A stretch of DNA of 64,000 nt. It comes from Lacticaseibacillus saniviri JCM 17471 = DSM 24301 (GTDB lineage: Bacteria > Bacillota > Bacilli > Lactobacillales > Lactobacillaceae). The DNA is taken from assembly GCF_001311785.1 (NCBI RefSeq), contig NZ_BBBX01000008.1:1-64000 (forward strand), written 5' to 3'. The notes under the pieces were generated by a model. It did not search any database and had not been told where the DNA came from. It worked only from the letters and a program-made list of their open reading frames with translations. The position numbers and the translations under genes were made by a program. Of the stretch, positions 1-9,595 are shown piece by piece (position 1 is the stretch's first letter; each line of letters opens with the position of its first letter).

Positions 1-26
1 TCTGCTCGTACGCGACTTTTACGTCC

Positions 27-144
27 TAAACGTGCGCCACCACACTGTCTGTTCCGCCTAACCCAACTAGCGCCAATTGCACAAACCGCAATTACTGCGC
101 TAGTTTCGTTAGTGCTCACAGCCAAGACGTGTGGTGTTACACTC
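27..144 (-). repeat. B-type structured 3'-UTR repeat, downstream of cydC
   Basis: Read on the minus strand it starts GAGTGTAACACCACAC a few bases after the cydC stop and ends CACGTTTA. Arms caccacac and gtgtggtg pair, ctaac pairs with gttag, and actagcgc pairs with gcgctagt, giving a long arm with a central hairpin. The same layout recurs at 13022, 15828, 22908, 27644 and 61814. Positions 1-26 hold nothing I can assign. Confidence 0.75.
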
Positions 145-152
145 TTCTCTCC

Positions 153-1874
153 TTACATATCGCCGCGATCCAACGCATACAGCTGCTGGTAACGTGTGTT
201 AGTAGCTGCTAAGTGCTGCGGTGTGCCGTCCATCGTGATGTCGCCATCTTCCAGGAACAGCACCCGATCCATTTTACCGACGCCCTGCAAGTGATGTGTA
301 ATCCATAAAATAGTTCGATCCGCTAATGCCGAGAAAATCGTATCGATCAGCGCCTGCTCGGTTTCTGGATCGAGTCCCACGGTTGGCTCATCGAGCAACA
401 CAATAGGGGCATCTTGCAGCAGGATGCGTGCTAACGCCAAACGCTGTTGTTCCCCACCAGAGAAACCAAATCCGGCTTCGGACATTAAGGTATTGATGCC
501 TTGCGGTAACCGGTCAATTAAGCGGCCCAATTGCACCGCATCCAGTGCCTGCCGAATCTCTTCATCCGTTGCATCTTCATTCCCCAGCCGCACATTGTTT
601 GCGATGGTTGTTTGGAACAAGAACGGTTGCTGGTCCATCACCGCAAATAATTGCGCGCGGTGGGCTTGATAGTGCATCACCGATTGATTATTGACCAGGA
701 CATCACCACTGGTTGGCGCGAGGTCACCGAGCAACAGTTGCAGCAGTGTGGTTTTGCCCATGCCACTGGGCCCCAGCAACGCGATGTGCTCATGGGCGTG
801 CAGCGTCAGATCGATATTGTTGAGCCGCAGCGCATCATCCGCGTCGTAATGAAAACTGACTTGTTTTAACTGCAGTGTCTCAAATGATGTCGGCAATGAC
901 AGCTGTTCAGGCAAGTCGCGTGTCACCTCGTGCATGCTATTGAGATGCACCAAACTAGCCGAATACCGTGGCAAGTCACCCGCTGCCTGGCCCAAACCAC
1001 TGTACGCTTGGTTGAGTGGGAAAAGGACCAGAACAAAGGCCGCCACCCAGTTGGCCATGCCAGCGGTCTGCGTCCAGTAATCATTCGTCCAGACAATCAG
1101 ACTCACCGCAACGAGCCCGAACAGGAGTTGACCAATCAGATTCCGGCCACGCTTAAAGCGGTCACTCTTGCTGGTCGATGCCGCCAATTCGCTGGTGGCT
1201 TTGGTCATCGTGGTCATGAAGCGATCGCGCTGTTGGCCAATCACCCAGTCATTCAAACCCAACACACCGTCCGTCAATGTGACGTAGGCGGTTTTATTTA
1301 AGGCTTGTTGCTGCTTTTGCCGGGAACGTTCGACGAAGTAGCTCCACACGGGCACCAGAATCATCTGTAAGAGTAATAAGAAAAGCACCCAAAGCGCAAA
1401 CAACCAGTCGAACCAGCCGACCATCAGCGTGAAAATCAAGGTCACGCCGGCTGCCACGATGGTCGGAAAAATGGTCCGTAAGTATAGATTTTGTAAGTGG
1501 CCAATGTCATCTGATAGTGCACCGAGTACGGCACCGGTTTGCTGATGTTCCTGAACAAAAGCAGCATCGGTTGCCAACACGGCATAGAGTTTCTGGCGCA
1601 GATGACTGGTAATCCGTAACACCCAGTCATGGCTGGTCAATCGCTCCAGATATTGAAAGACTGGGCGGCCAATCCCAAAGCCACGGGTCAAAACAACCGG
1701 GACGTAGATGGCCGCAAAGACGGGCATCGTCGCACTCTTACTGATGAGGTAGCCCGATGTGAACATCAAGGCGCCGGCACACATGAAGGTCAAGATACCC
1801 AGCGACAGTGACGTCCATACCAAACGCTTATAGCGCGCCAAATCGGGACGCACCCATTGATCGTGTTTAAACAT
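153..1874 (-). CDS. cydC: Thiol reductant ABC exporter subunit CydC
   Basis: One half of the CydDC heterodimeric ABC exporter, which moves cysteine/glutathione out of the cytoplasm and is needed to assemble cytochrome bd. About 320 N-terminal residues form the six-helix membrane domain. The nucleotide-binding domain follows, with Walker A GPSGMGKTTLL, signature FSGGEQQRLALAR and Walker B IVLLDEP. A GTG at 1883 lies inside the GAGGTG ribosome-binding sequence, so the ATG at 1874 (MFKHDQW, 573 aa) is preferred. It overlaps the cydD stop by 8 nt and is the last gene of a cydABDC operon. Firmicute annotations often swap the names CydC and CydD; I follow the E. coli family assignment. Confidence 0.93.
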   Translation of the reverse strand: MFKHDQWVRPDLARYKRLVWTSLSLGILTFMCAGALMFTSGYLISKSATMPVFAAIYVPVVLTRGFGIGRPVFQYLERLTSHDWVLRITSHLRQKLYAVLATDAAFVQEHQQTGAVLGALSDDIGHLQNLYLRTIFPTIVAAGVTLIFTLMVGWFDWLFALWVLFLLLLQMILVPVWSYFVERSRQKQQQALNKTAYVTLTDGVLGLNDWVIGQQRDRFMTTMTKATSELAASTSKSDRFKRGRNLIGQLLFGLVAVSLIVWTNDYWTQTAGMANWVAAFVLVLFPLNQAYSGLGQAAGDLPRYSASLVHLNSMHEVTRDLPEQLSLPTSFETLQLKQVSFHYDADDALRLNNIDLTLHAHEHIALLGPSGMGKTTLLQLLLGDLAPTSGDVLVNNQSVMHYQAHRAQLFAVMDQQPFLFQTTIANNVRLGNEDATDEEIRQALDAVQLGRLIDRLPQGINTLMSEAGFGFSGGEQQRLALARILLQDAPIVLLDEPTVGLDPETEQALIDTIFSALADRTILWITHHLQGVGKMDRVLFLEDGDITMDGTPQHLAATNTRYQQLYALDRGDM

Positions 1875-3588
1875 CAAAGTCACCTCGCAATTTGGTCATC
1901 AACTGTTGATACTCCGGATCTTGTGCCAATTCTGCTGGCTTGCCCTGCATGGTCACGCGGCCATCCGCCACCACAATCACCCAATCCATTTGATTGAGCC
2001 AGTGCAGGCGGTGCGTCGCAAAGATCACGAGGTGCTGATCAAACAGCGGCACCATGGTTTGCTTGAGTTCCGCTTCGGTTTCGATATCCAAGTGCGCAGT
2101 GGGTTCATCGAACAGCCACACGCGCCGTTGGGAATCCAACAAAGTCCGCGCCAGCGCAATCCGTTGCGCTTGGCCGCCACTGATACCGCGACCCCCCTCA
2201 CCGATTCGTGTTTGCAGGCCATCTGGCAACGTGGCTAACCAGCTAGTCAATCCAGCCGCATTAACGGCCGCTTGCACGGCGGCGTCATCCGCATTGGGTT
2301 GATAGAACCGGATATTATCGCCGACACTCGCCGCAAAAATATAGGGATGCTGCGGAATGTAACTGACCTGTTGTTGCCAAGCGGGTTGCCCGAGATGGGG
2401 CAGTGTGTGACCCAACACGTCAATCGTGCCACTCTGAGGTGCAAGAAAGCCGCCGATGAGACTGAGCAATGTAGACTTACCCGCGCCGCTTGGACCAACA
2501 ATGGCCACCTTTTGATAGCCGTGCAGATCGATGTGATCCACCGACAAGCCGGCTTGCTCATTGTAAGCGAGATTGACATCTGTCAGTGTGAGATCACTAT
2601 CCGCCTGCCACTCCGGCAATGTGAGTGCCTCTTGTGCCTGATTTACTGACTGATCGAGCACCTCAAAAACCGCGTTCATCGCATTTTTGCCATCAAGTGT
2701 CGCGTGGTAATCACTCCCGAATTCTCGCAGTGGGGTGAAATATTCTGGTGCTAGAATCAGTGTCGCCATCGCGGGCAGTAACAGAATCTTGCCGTTCAAT
2801 AAGTCGAGCCCGAGGAAAACAGCAACCACCGCAATCGACAGCGTCGTGAAGAAATCCAAGGCAAAGCTCGACAGATTGGCAATGCGCAAGACAGCCATGG
2901 TTTGCTTGCGATAGGTTTCAGACACCGCAAACACATTCTTGGCGTACTGGCGGCTCTTCCCTACCAGTTGCAGCGTGCGCAACCCGCGCAATGAGTCGAT
3001 GAAGTGATTGCTCATCTGCTCGAAGCCCGCGTACTGCGTCTCCGCCGTGGTTTTGGCGGCGAGACCCAGAATCACCATGAATAAGATAATAATGGGAAAC
3101 ATCAGAATCAAAATAATGCCGGCGCGTAAATTCAAGAACAACACAAAGACCACCAATACCCAGGGAATAATACTGAGGTTGAGGGCTTTGATCAAAATTA
3201 ATTGCAAATAGTTTTTGGTTTCAGGAATCCCATCAAGTGCCAATGTGACCATTTTACCGGTACCGGATTGCGCCACCGCGCGTGGTCCCAGTAAATAGAG
3301 TCGCTCCAGCAATTGTTGCTGCAACGCCTGACTCTGGTTCGCAGCGAAATGATCGGCCAGCGTCTCCTTGCTCCAGTTGAGCAGCTGGCGCAACGCGTAA
3401 CAGATGATGAACGCGATGAGCGGACTCACAATGGCGCTAAAGGGCTGTCGCTGCCAAGAGTTGGTGATGGCAATGGCCAGAAAATAACCTTGGCCTAAAA
3501 CAACAAATGCTTGCAGAAGCGTTAGCCCTGCAAGCATCATCATCACTTGACGGATACCTGACAACCGGAAAAGTTGTTTATCAAGCAT
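1867..3588 (-). CDS. cydD: Thiol reductant ABC exporter subunit CydD
   Basis: Partner of CydC in the inner-membrane thiol exporter required for cytochrome bd maturation. 573 aa, the usual length. The membrane domain contains the CydD-type stretches SNHFIDSLRGLRTLQ and LILAPEYFTPLREFG, which match E. coli CydD rather than CydC. The ATPase domain has Walker A GPSGAGKSTLL, signature ISGGQAQRIALAR and Walker B VWLFDEP. The ATG sits 3 nt after the cydB stop behind GGAAGGATAACTC, so it is translated as part of the cyd operon. Some Gram-positive annotations call this first exporter gene cydC. Confidence 0.93.
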   Translation of the reverse strand: MLDKQLFRLSGIRQVMMMLAGLTLLQAFVVLGQGYFLAIAITNSWQRQPFSAIVSPLIAFIICYALRQLLNWSKETLADHFAANQSQALQQQLLERLYLLGPRAVAQSGTGKMVTLALDGIPETKNYLQLILIKALNLSIIPWVLVVFVLFLNLRAGIILILMFPIIILFMVILGLAAKTTAETQYAGFEQMSNHFIDSLRGLRTLQLVGKSRQYAKNVFAVSETYRKQTMAVLRIANLSSFALDFFTTLSIAVVAVFLGLDLLNGKILLLPAMATLILAPEYFTPLREFGSDYHATLDGKNAMNAVFEVLDQSVNQAQEALTLPEWQADSDLTLTDVNLAYNEQAGLSVDHIDLHGYQKVAIVGPSGAGKSTLLSLIGGFLAPQSGTIDVLGHTLPHLGQPAWQQQVSYIPQHPYIFAASVGDNIRFYQPNADDAAVQAAVNAAGLTSWLATLPDGLQTRIGEGGRGISGGQAQRIALARTLLDSQRRVWLFDEPTAHLDIETEAELKQTMVPLFDQHLVIFATHRLHWLNQMDWVIVVADGRVTMQGKPAELAQDPEYQQLMTKLRGDFDV

Positions 3589-3591
3589 GAG

Positions 3592-4596
3592 TTATCCTTC
3601 CCGTGGTTGGACCCGTTTATGAAAGACTGTGTAGCTCCAAATGAAGTATGCAAGCGCGATCGGCAATAAGACAGCCGTCACGCCGGTCATAATCGTCAAT
3701 GTTAATGGACTTGCGGATGCATTTTGAATCAAAATCGAGTGACTCGCATCTGTCGCAATCATGACGCGTGGGAACAGGCCATTAAAAATCAAAACGATGA
3801 CCAAAGCCAAATCCACGCCGCTAGCGATAAAGGAGAGCAACTCGCGATCCTTAATGATGCCGTATTGACTCACGGCAGTTGTTGCAACCAGCAAAATCAC
3901 AATCAAAATGGTTGAGATTGGCCGAGCGCTGAAGAAGTCCGTGCGCCATGCAACTAATGCTGCAAAGACAACCAGCCCAGCGTATAACAGGTAGATCAAC
4001 TTTTGATTCTGTTGCCGTGCCCGTTCACGCAGCGCGCCAACCGTCTTCAACCGAATGAAGTTCAAGCCGTGGATGTACATCATCAAGACAACGGCCACAC
4101 CCCCAACAATCGTCAATGGATTGAGTTGGTCATACAAGGTTGGGAACACGTTGCCCGCTTTATCGATTGGCAGTGGTTGGATGATGGCGGTAAAAATCAT
4201 GCCTAAGATGAATGGTGCCATCAAGCTACCGATAAAGAGTGCCCAACGCCAGATTGAGCGACCGCGTGGTGTTTCGGCATTGGCAGAAAATTCAAATGAC
4301 ACACCGCGCAGAATCAAGCCGACCAGAACCAAGAAGAACAGGATGTAAAAACCTGAGAACAGACTCGCATACCAGATCGCATAAGAGGCAAACATGGCCC
4401 CGCCAGCTGTTACCAGCCAAACCTCGTTACCGTCCCAGTGTGGCCCGATTGTTGCAATCAATTGGTCGCGTTCGGATTCATTTTTAGCCAACAAGCGTGT
4501 GGCCAAACCGACCCCAAAGTCAAAGCCTTCAAGGAAGAAGAAGCCGATGAACAGCACGGCCAAAATGATAAACCATAAGAGTTGTAAGAACGTCAT
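3592..4596 (-). CDS. cydB: Cytochrome bd ubiquinol/menaquinol oxidase subunit II
   Basis: Second subunit of the cytochrome bd quinol oxidase, which reduces O2 to water in the membrane; in lactic acid bacteria it works when heme and menaquinone are available. 334 aa of mostly hydrophobic sequence, starting MTFLQLLWFIILAVLF, with the conserved early segments FFLEGFDFGVG and IGPHWDGNEVWLV typical of CydB. Its ATG overlaps the cydA TGA (ATGA), indicating translational coupling. The family length and position between cydA and cydD make the assignment secure. Confidence 0.96.
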   Translation of the reverse strand: MTFLQLLWFIILAVLFIGFFFLEGFDFGVGLATRLLAKNESERDQLIATIGPHWDGNEVWLVTAGGAMFASYAIWYASLFSGFYILFFLVLVGLILRGVSFEFSANAETPRGRSIWRWALFIGSLMAPFILGMIFTAIIQPLPIDKAGNVFPTLYDQLNPLTIVGGVAVVLMMYIHGLNFIRLKTVGALRERARQQNQKLIYLLYAGLVVFAALVAWRTDFFSARPISTILIVILLVATTAVSQYGIIKDRELLSFIASGVDLALVIVLIFNGLFPRVMIATDASHSILIQNASASPLTLTIMTGVTAVLLPIALAYFIWSYTVFHKRVQPREG

Positions 4597-6032
4597 TTGC
4601 TAAACGCCTCCTTTGCAAATGGATCCGTGGTGGTGCCGTAATCTGTTTCAAGATCGGCATCGGGACCCTTACGCAGTGTTTGACGTGAGTAGTAGACCAT
4701 CACGCCACCCAGCAGGCTGAATAATAAGAAGTAGACGATATTAGTGAACCACAACTGACCCGCCGTCGTCGTTGGGGAAATCGCATCGGCAATGGTGTAC
4801 AAGCCGTAGACCGTCCAAGGATAGCGACCCAGCTCGGTGACAAACCAACCGGCTGAATTAATGATGAATGGCAAGAAGGTCGCCACACCCATCACGTAGA
4901 GCAACCAGCGCTGCTTGAGCAAGGTGTTCTTCTTTGGCCGTGAGAACCACAGGCCGAGCACCGCAATCAATGCGAGCAGCATCCCGCCACCGGCCATGAC
5001 CCGGAAACTCCAGAACAAGGTCTTGGCAGGCACGTAATAATTCATATCCTTACCGAACTGCTTATCATACTTGGCATGCAGTTCCTTGTTGGCGGTATTC
5101 ATCCCCTTAACACTACCGTTCAGGCGGTGATAAGAGAGCAAACTCAGCAGATAAGGAATTTCGATATTGTCTTTGACCTCGTGCTTGTCGGTGTCGATCA
5201 ATTCAACAACCGCCCAAGATGCCGGATCACCGGTATCTTTATAAATCCCTTCAGTTGCCGCAAACTTCATTGGTTGGTCCTTGATGATGAATTGGGTCTG
5301 TAAATCCCCCATCCCCATCGCAGCAACAACGGAAATCAAACCAACAATCAGGCCAACGCGTAGTGACTTAGTGTAGAAGTCCACGTGGTCTTTTTTCAGT
5401 AAGCGCCATGCGGCCATCCCGGCTAATGCGAAGCCGGCCGTGGTGAACGCACCAAAAATCACGTGCGGAAATTCAACCCACAACTGCGGATTACCAATCA
5501 CGGCACCAAAGTCGACCAACTTCACACGCCCCGTGGTTTGATTAATCGCAAACCCGGTTGGATGTTGCATGAAGGCATTCGCGGAAAGAATCCAGATGGC
5601 GGATAAGGTTGTCCCTAGCCAAACCAACCAGATCATTGCTGCGTGCAATGCCGGCTTGAATCGATCCCAGGTGAACATCCACAAACCGATAAATGTGGAC
5701 TCCATGAAGAATGCCAGTAACGCTTCGATGGCCAGTGGCGCACCGAAAATATCACCCATGAATCGTGAATAATTAGACCAGTTCATCCCGAACTGGAATT
5801 CTTGAATAAGACCCGTAACCACCCCAACAGCAAAGCTCAGCAAGAAGATCTTGCCCCAAAACTTTGCCATTTTGAGATACTGGTCATCCTTCTTCACAAC
5901 GTACATCGTTTCCATAATCGCGGTGAGTAACGCCATCCCGATTGAAAACGGCACGAAGAAGAAGTGAAAGACGGTTGTCATCGCGAATTGGAATCGTGCG
6001 AGTGACAAGACGTCGATTGCTCCCATTATCAT
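4593..6032 (-). CDS. cydA: Cytochrome bd ubiquinol/menaquinol oxidase subunit I
   Basis: Heme-bearing subunit of cytochrome bd (hemes b558, b595 and d), oxidising quinol at the outer membrane face. The N terminus MIMGAIDVLSLARFQFAMTT and the segment TVFHFFFVPFSIGM carry the first heme-ligand His; FPHVIFGAFTTAGF holds the second. An in-frame ATG further upstream at 6083 is rejected: GGAGG at 6040-6044 lies 7 nt from the ATG at 6032, giving 479 aa. First gene of cydABDC. The Q-loop is short, as in Firmicutes. Expression probably starts at the promoter listed at 6064-6093. Confidence 0.96.
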   Translation of the reverse strand: MIMGAIDVLSLARFQFAMTTVFHFFFVPFSIGMALLTAIMETMYVVKKDDQYLKMAKFWGKIFLLSFAVGVVTGLIQEFQFGMNWSNYSRFMGDIFGAPLAIEALLAFFMESTFIGLWMFTWDRFKPALHAAMIWLVWLGTTLSAIWILSANAFMQHPTGFAINQTTGRVKLVDFGAVIGNPQLWVEFPHVIFGAFTTAGFALAGMAAWRLLKKDHVDFYTKSLRVGLIVGLISVVAAMGMGDLQTQFIIKDQPMKFAATEGIYKDTGDPASWAVVELIDTDKHEVKDNIEIPYLLSLLSYHRLNGSVKGMNTANKELHAKYDKQFGKDMNYYVPAKTLFWSFRVMAGGGMLLALIAVLGLWFSRPKKNTLLKQRWLLYVMGVATFLPFIINSAGWFVTELGRYPWTVYGLYTIADAISPTTTAGQLWFTNIVYFLLFSLLGGVMVYYSRQTLRKGPDADLETDYGTTTDPFAKEAFSK

Positions 6033-6063
6033 GATATCGCCTCCAAAATCTATTAACCCCCAT

Positions 6064-6093
6064 AGTATACGATTAAATCGCACACAGTCCCAA
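6064..6093 (-). promoter_or_regulatory. Probable cydABDC promoter with a palindrome in the spacer
   Basis: Minus strand: TTGGGA (-35-like), 18 nt, then TATACT (-10), about 30 nt upstream of the cydA ATG. Between the two boxes lies the 11-nt palindrome CGATTAAATCG at 6070-6080, a possible operator. It does not match the Rex consensus that I know. Confidence 0.5.
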
Positions 6094-6108
6094 TGAAAAG
6101 GGCTTCAA

Positions 6109-7410
6109 TCAACGAATTACTTTGTGAATTAATGGCGGCACCACAGGTACATTGCTGTCGATGGTATACGCTTGCTGCACCTGAGCCGCGATGGCACTCA
6201 CATCTTCTTGGTTCGCGTGAATCATTGCCAAGGTGTCCCCTTCAGAAACCGGTGTCCCCAGTTTCTTGTGTAAGACTAAGCCCACAGCCAAATCGAGCGC
6301 CGCATCCTTCTTGGCCCGGCCGCCGCCCAGTTGCATCACGGCCACACCCAGTGCATTGGTGTCGATGCCAACCACATAGCCGGCACGTGGCGCTTTGACC
6401 GCAATCTTATACTGCGCTTGTGGCAACAATTTTGGATTATCGACCACAGCTGGATCACCGCCCTGATCCTGAATCAGTTGTTTGAACTTCTTCAGGGCGC
6501 GACCATCGCGCAGGGCATCTTCGGCCAATCCGATCGCAACTTCAAGACTCGGTGCTTTTTGCCCCAATACCAGCATCTGGGCCGCGAGTTTAATCGTGAG
6601 GTCGCGAACATCTTTTGGTCCCTGATTGCGCAAAATCGCGATGGATTCCGCGATTTCGAGACTGTTCCCAATTGTGATACCCAGCGGTTGGCTCATATCC
6701 GTCAATAGCGCCACACTATTAACGTTGGCCTGCTTACCAATTGAAACCAGCGCCTCGGCAAGCTTGGTCGCATCTTCTTCGGTCTTCATGAACGCCCCAT
6801 TACCGACCTTCACGTCAAACACCAATGCATTCGTACCCGATGCAATCTTCTTACTCATGATGGAACTCGCAATCAATGGAATGGATTCCACCGTGCCGGT
6901 CACATCCCGTAGCGCATAGATGCGGCGGTCTGCCGGTGCCATATCACCGCTGGCTGAAACAATCGCCTCGCCGTGTTCTTGCACCAGATCGACAAACTCT
7001 TTCTCGCTGAGGTTGACGTTAAAGCCGGGAATACTCTCCAACTTATCGAGCGTCCCACCGGTATGCCCCAAACCACGACCGCTGATCATTGGAATGGGCA
7101 CGCCCAAACTAGCGACAAGTGGTGCCAGCGGTATGCTAATCTTGTCGCCAACACCACCGGTACTGTGTTTGTCGACCTTAATCCCCGGAATCTGGTCCAG
7201 GTTCAAGACATCCCCTGAGTGCAACATCGCAAAGGCCAACTGTGCCTGTTCGGTATCTTCCATGCCATTAAAATAGATGGCCATCAACATGGCACTCATC
7301 TGATAATCGGGAATGGCATCGCTGACGTAGTTATCAATCATCCATTCGATTTCTTCCTGTGTCAGTGTTTGTCCGTCGCGCTTTTTGGTAATCAAATCGA
7401 CCATTCGCAT
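6109..7410 (-). CDS. pdp: Pyrimidine-nucleoside phosphorylase
   Basis: Cleaves uridine, thymidine or deoxyuridine with phosphate to the base plus (deoxy)ribose-1-phosphate in nucleoside salvage. 433 aa, family length. The phosphate/pyrimidine site is visible: KHSTGGVGDKISI, then GLGHTGGTLDKLESIPGF; the C-terminal alpha/beta domain includes APRAGYVVGIDTN. A TTG lies one codon upstream, but GAGGGTG is spaced correctly for the ATG at 7410 (MRMVDLITKK). It is the only gene between cydA and the divergent adenosine deaminase, so salvage of both base classes is adjacent here. Confidence 0.94.
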   Translation of the reverse strand: MRMVDLITKKRDGQTLTQEEIEWMIDNYVSDAIPDYQMSAMLMAIYFNGMEDTEQAQLAFAMLHSGDVLNLDQIPGIKVDKHSTGGVGDKISIPLAPLVASLGVPIPMISGRGLGHTGGTLDKLESIPGFNVNLSEKEFVDLVQEHGEAIVSASGDMAPADRRIYALRDVTGTVESIPLIASSIMSKKIASGTNALVFDVKVGNGAFMKTEEDATKLAEALVSIGKQANVNSVALLTDMSQPLGITIGNSLEIAESIAILRNQGPKDVRDLTIKLAAQMLVLGQKAPSLEVAIGLAEDALRDGRALKKFKQLIQDQGGDPAVVDNPKLLPQAQYKIAVKAPRAGYVVGIDTNALGVAVMQLGGGRAKKDAALDLAVGLVLHKKLGTPVSEGDTLAMIHANQEDVSAIAAQVQQAYTIDSNVPVVPPLIHKVIR

Positions 7411-7641
7411 CAAATCACCCTCAATTTCCTTTTATTATTATATTCGTGGTGGTAAAAGAAAGCCTGTACATCTGTATTGTAACAGTATTCCGGCTTGAAT
7501 TCAGCCGTTTGCTGGCCTGAATGAGTGAATGCAAAATAAATCAGGTGACGGTCTCATCTATCCCCATAAAAACCATCACCAAATTCTTAACCAATCATGA
7601 ACAACTCTGTGCTAAACTCAATCGAAAAGGGGGCTTTCATT

Positions 7642-8652
7642 TTGAATGAAACTGAACTGCATCGCTTGAGCAAAACCGAACTCCACTGTCATCTCGACGG
7701 TTCCTTGTCGCTGTCTGCCGTTCGCCGATTGGCCGCACTCGCAGACATCGCGATTCCAGAAACCGATGAGGCCTTGCGTCACTTGGTTACGGCGCCACCG
7801 GACGTTGAATCCCTTGGTGACTATCTCAAGACGTTTGATTTCATTCGCCCACTCCTCCAAACACCGGAAGCACTTGAATTAGCCGCTTATGACGTGATTG
7901 TGCAAGCCGCTGAAGAAAATGTACGTTACATCGAAGTGCGCTTCGCCCCTGAATTGTCAATGGACCAAGGCATGACCGCAACAGCCACCATTGAAGCCGT
8001 TTTGGCCGGCACCAAACGGGCCATGGACGCATTCGATATTCAGGCAAACATCTTGGTATGTGGCATGCGCCAATCACCGCAGGCCGTGACTGAGGCAATT
8101 TTCAAAGAAACACAGCCCTTCGTGGGGCGCGGTGTCGGATCGGCCGATTTTGCCGGAAATGAAATTGATTTCCCCACGGCATCCGTAACCGAAGCGATTC
8201 AAACCGCGCAACAGCTACATATTCCATTAACCTTCCACGCCGGTGAATGTCACTGCGCACAAAATATTGCCGATGCGATTGCGCTCGGTATCCGCCGCAT
8301 CGGCCACGCCACCGCGAGCTTCGACCAACCCGCATTGATTGACCAGATTGTCCAAACGGGCACAACTGTTGAGCTCTGTCTGACCAGCAACCTGCAGACC
8401 AAAGCGGCCCACAATCTCAGTGAGTTTCCTTACCAAGCCCTCAAACAAGCGGGCGCAAAAATCACCATCAACACAGATAACCGCACGGTGTCACACACCA
8501 CTCTCACTCGTGAGTACTGGCAATTTCAGCAGCTCTTTGGGACAACCAAAGCGGACTTCTTACGTTTCAATCTAAACGCGGTGGATGCAGCTTTCATCGA
8601 TGAGGCCAACAAGACCACACTGCGCGAACGATTGATGAAGGAATATGAATAG
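7642..8652 (+). CDS. add: Adenosine deaminase
   Basis: Zn hydrolase of the amidohydrolase fold converting adenosine (and deoxyadenosine) to inosine. Metal and catalytic motifs are visible: HCHLDGSL near the N terminus, HAGECH with the catalytic Glu, GHATA, and NTDNRTVSHTTLTREY near the C terminus. I place the start at the TTG at 7642 (LNETELHRLSKTEL), 8 nt after AAAGGGGG at 7626-7633, giving 336 aa as usual; an ATG at 7597 in the same frame has no Shine-Dalgarno sequence. The TAG stop shares its G with an A-type repeat. Related adenine deaminases cannot be fully excluded. Confidence 0.88.
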   Translation: MNETELHRLSKTELHCHLDGSLSLSAVRRLAALADIAIPETDEALRHLVTAPPDVESLGDYLKTFDFIRPLLQTPEALELAAYDVIVQAAEENVRYIEVRFAPELSMDQGMTATATIEAVLAGTKRAMDAFDIQANILVCGMRQSPQAVTEAIFKETQPFVGRGVGSADFAGNEIDFPTASVTEAIQTAQQLHIPLTFHAGECHCAQNIADAIALGIRRIGHATASFDQPALIDQIVQTGTTVELCLTSNLQTKAAHNLSEFPYQALKQAGAKITINTDNRTVSHTTLTREYWQFQQLFGTTKADFLRFNLNAVDAAFIDEANKTTLRERLMKEYE

Positions 8653-8768
8653 AGCGCGACAAACCCCGGTTAGCAATCGAGTACTAACAGGCTTTGAAGG
8701 ACATGGTGGTCTGCGCCATGTGCGAAAAGCGAGTTAGACGGAGATTGTTGGGGATTGGAGCGCGTTTA
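8652..8768 (+). repeat. A-type structured 3'-UTR repeat after adenosine deaminase
   Basis: Reference A element: GAGCGCGACAA at the start, GAGTACTAAC, ctttg, a central hairpin, cgaaaag, GTTAGACGGAGATTG and GGAGCGCGTTTA at the end. Paired arms are an outer stem, ctaac/gttag, gcttt/aaagc and an apical stem-loop. It begins on the last base of the add stop codon. It is the only A copy here not followed by a clear terminator; the SDR gene starts about 50 nt later. Confidence 0.85.
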
Positions 8769-8820
8769 TGCTGCTAACCCACATGATTCCAAGAAAACCA
8801 CAAAAGAAAAGAGAAAAACA

Positions 8821-9540
8821 ATGACAACAACTTTAATTACTGGCGCAGATCGCGGCATGGGCTTTGAGCTTGCCAAAGAATTGGGTGAAAATGGCCAGCA
8901 TGTTTTGGTCGGCGCGCGTAATCAAGAACGCGGTATGGCCGCAGTTGACGCCTTGCGGGAACAAAAGATTAACGCTGATCTTATTTTGATTGATGTCACC
9001 GATGACGCAAGTATCGTAGCCGCACAACAGACAATCGCGTCAAAGTTTGGCAGCCTCGATATTTTGATTAACAACGCTGGTCTCACATTGGACAATTGGG
9101 AAAAGCCATCCACGTTGGCACTCGACAAAATCCGTGGTGATTTTGATGTCAACTTCTTCGGCCTCGTTTCCGTTACTCAACACATGTTGCCACTGTTGCG
9201 GCAATCCACTAGCGCCAAAATTCTGAATATCTCTAGTGCTGTGGGGTCGCTCACCATTGCTTCTGACCCTACCAGCAGTGTATATCAACACCCTTCTTTT
9301 GGTTATCAAGCCTCCAAAGCGGCCGTTAATATGTTCACGATCGATCTCGCTAATGAATTGAAGGATACGCGCATTACAGTGAATGCCGTCAATCCTGGCT
9401 GGGTGGCCACAGATTCAGCTGTTGGTGGTGGTCCTAAGACAATTGAAGAAGGCGTGGCCCGCACCGTCGAACTCGCACTTCAACCAGACAATACAGTCAA
9501 TGGCACTTTTTCAGATGTCGACGGCATCGTTCCTTGGTAA
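8821..9540 (+). CDS. SDR family NAD(P)-dependent oxidoreductase
   Basis: Short-chain dehydrogenase/reductase; the substrate cannot be read from sequence. 239 aa starting MTTTLITGADRGMGFELA. It has the TGxxxGxG cofactor loop, NNAGLTLDNW, the catalytic Ser region ILNISSAVGSL and the YxxxK pair in FGYQASKAAVN, followed by NPGWVATDS. In-frame upstream codons lack a ribosome-binding site and run into the repeat, so 8821 is preferred behind AAAAGAGAAAAACA. The gene is followed by a terminator at 9545 and shares no operon with its neighbours. Confidence 0.9.
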   Translation: MTTTLITGADRGMGFELAKELGENGQHVLVGARNQERGMAAVDALREQKINADLILIDVTDDASIVAAQQTIASKFGSLDILINNAGLTLDNWEKPSTLALDKIRGDFDVNFFGLVSVTQHMLPLLRQSTSAKILNISSAVGSLTIASDPTSSVYQHPSFGYQASKAAVNMFTIDLANELKDTRITVNAVNPGWVATDSAVGGGPKTIEEGVARTVELALQPDNTVNGTFSDVDGIVPW

Positions 9541-9544
9541 TAGC

Positions 9545-9587
9545 AAAAAATCCCCGACAAACAATTGTGTTTGTCAGGGATTTTTTG
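9545..9587. terminator. Intrinsic terminator between convergent SDR and GNAT genes
   Basis: A-run, stem tccccgacaaac / gtttgtcaggga, loop aattgt, T-run. The single C-A mismatch on the plus strand becomes G-U on the minus strand, so it probably serves both genes and pairs best for the minus one. Confidence 0.85.
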
Positions 9588-9595
9588 ATTACTGT

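Noticed and set aside
930..1301. Plus-strand frame opposite cydC
   Set aside because: Antisense to a conserved ABC transporter; no ribosome-binding site or recognisable product.
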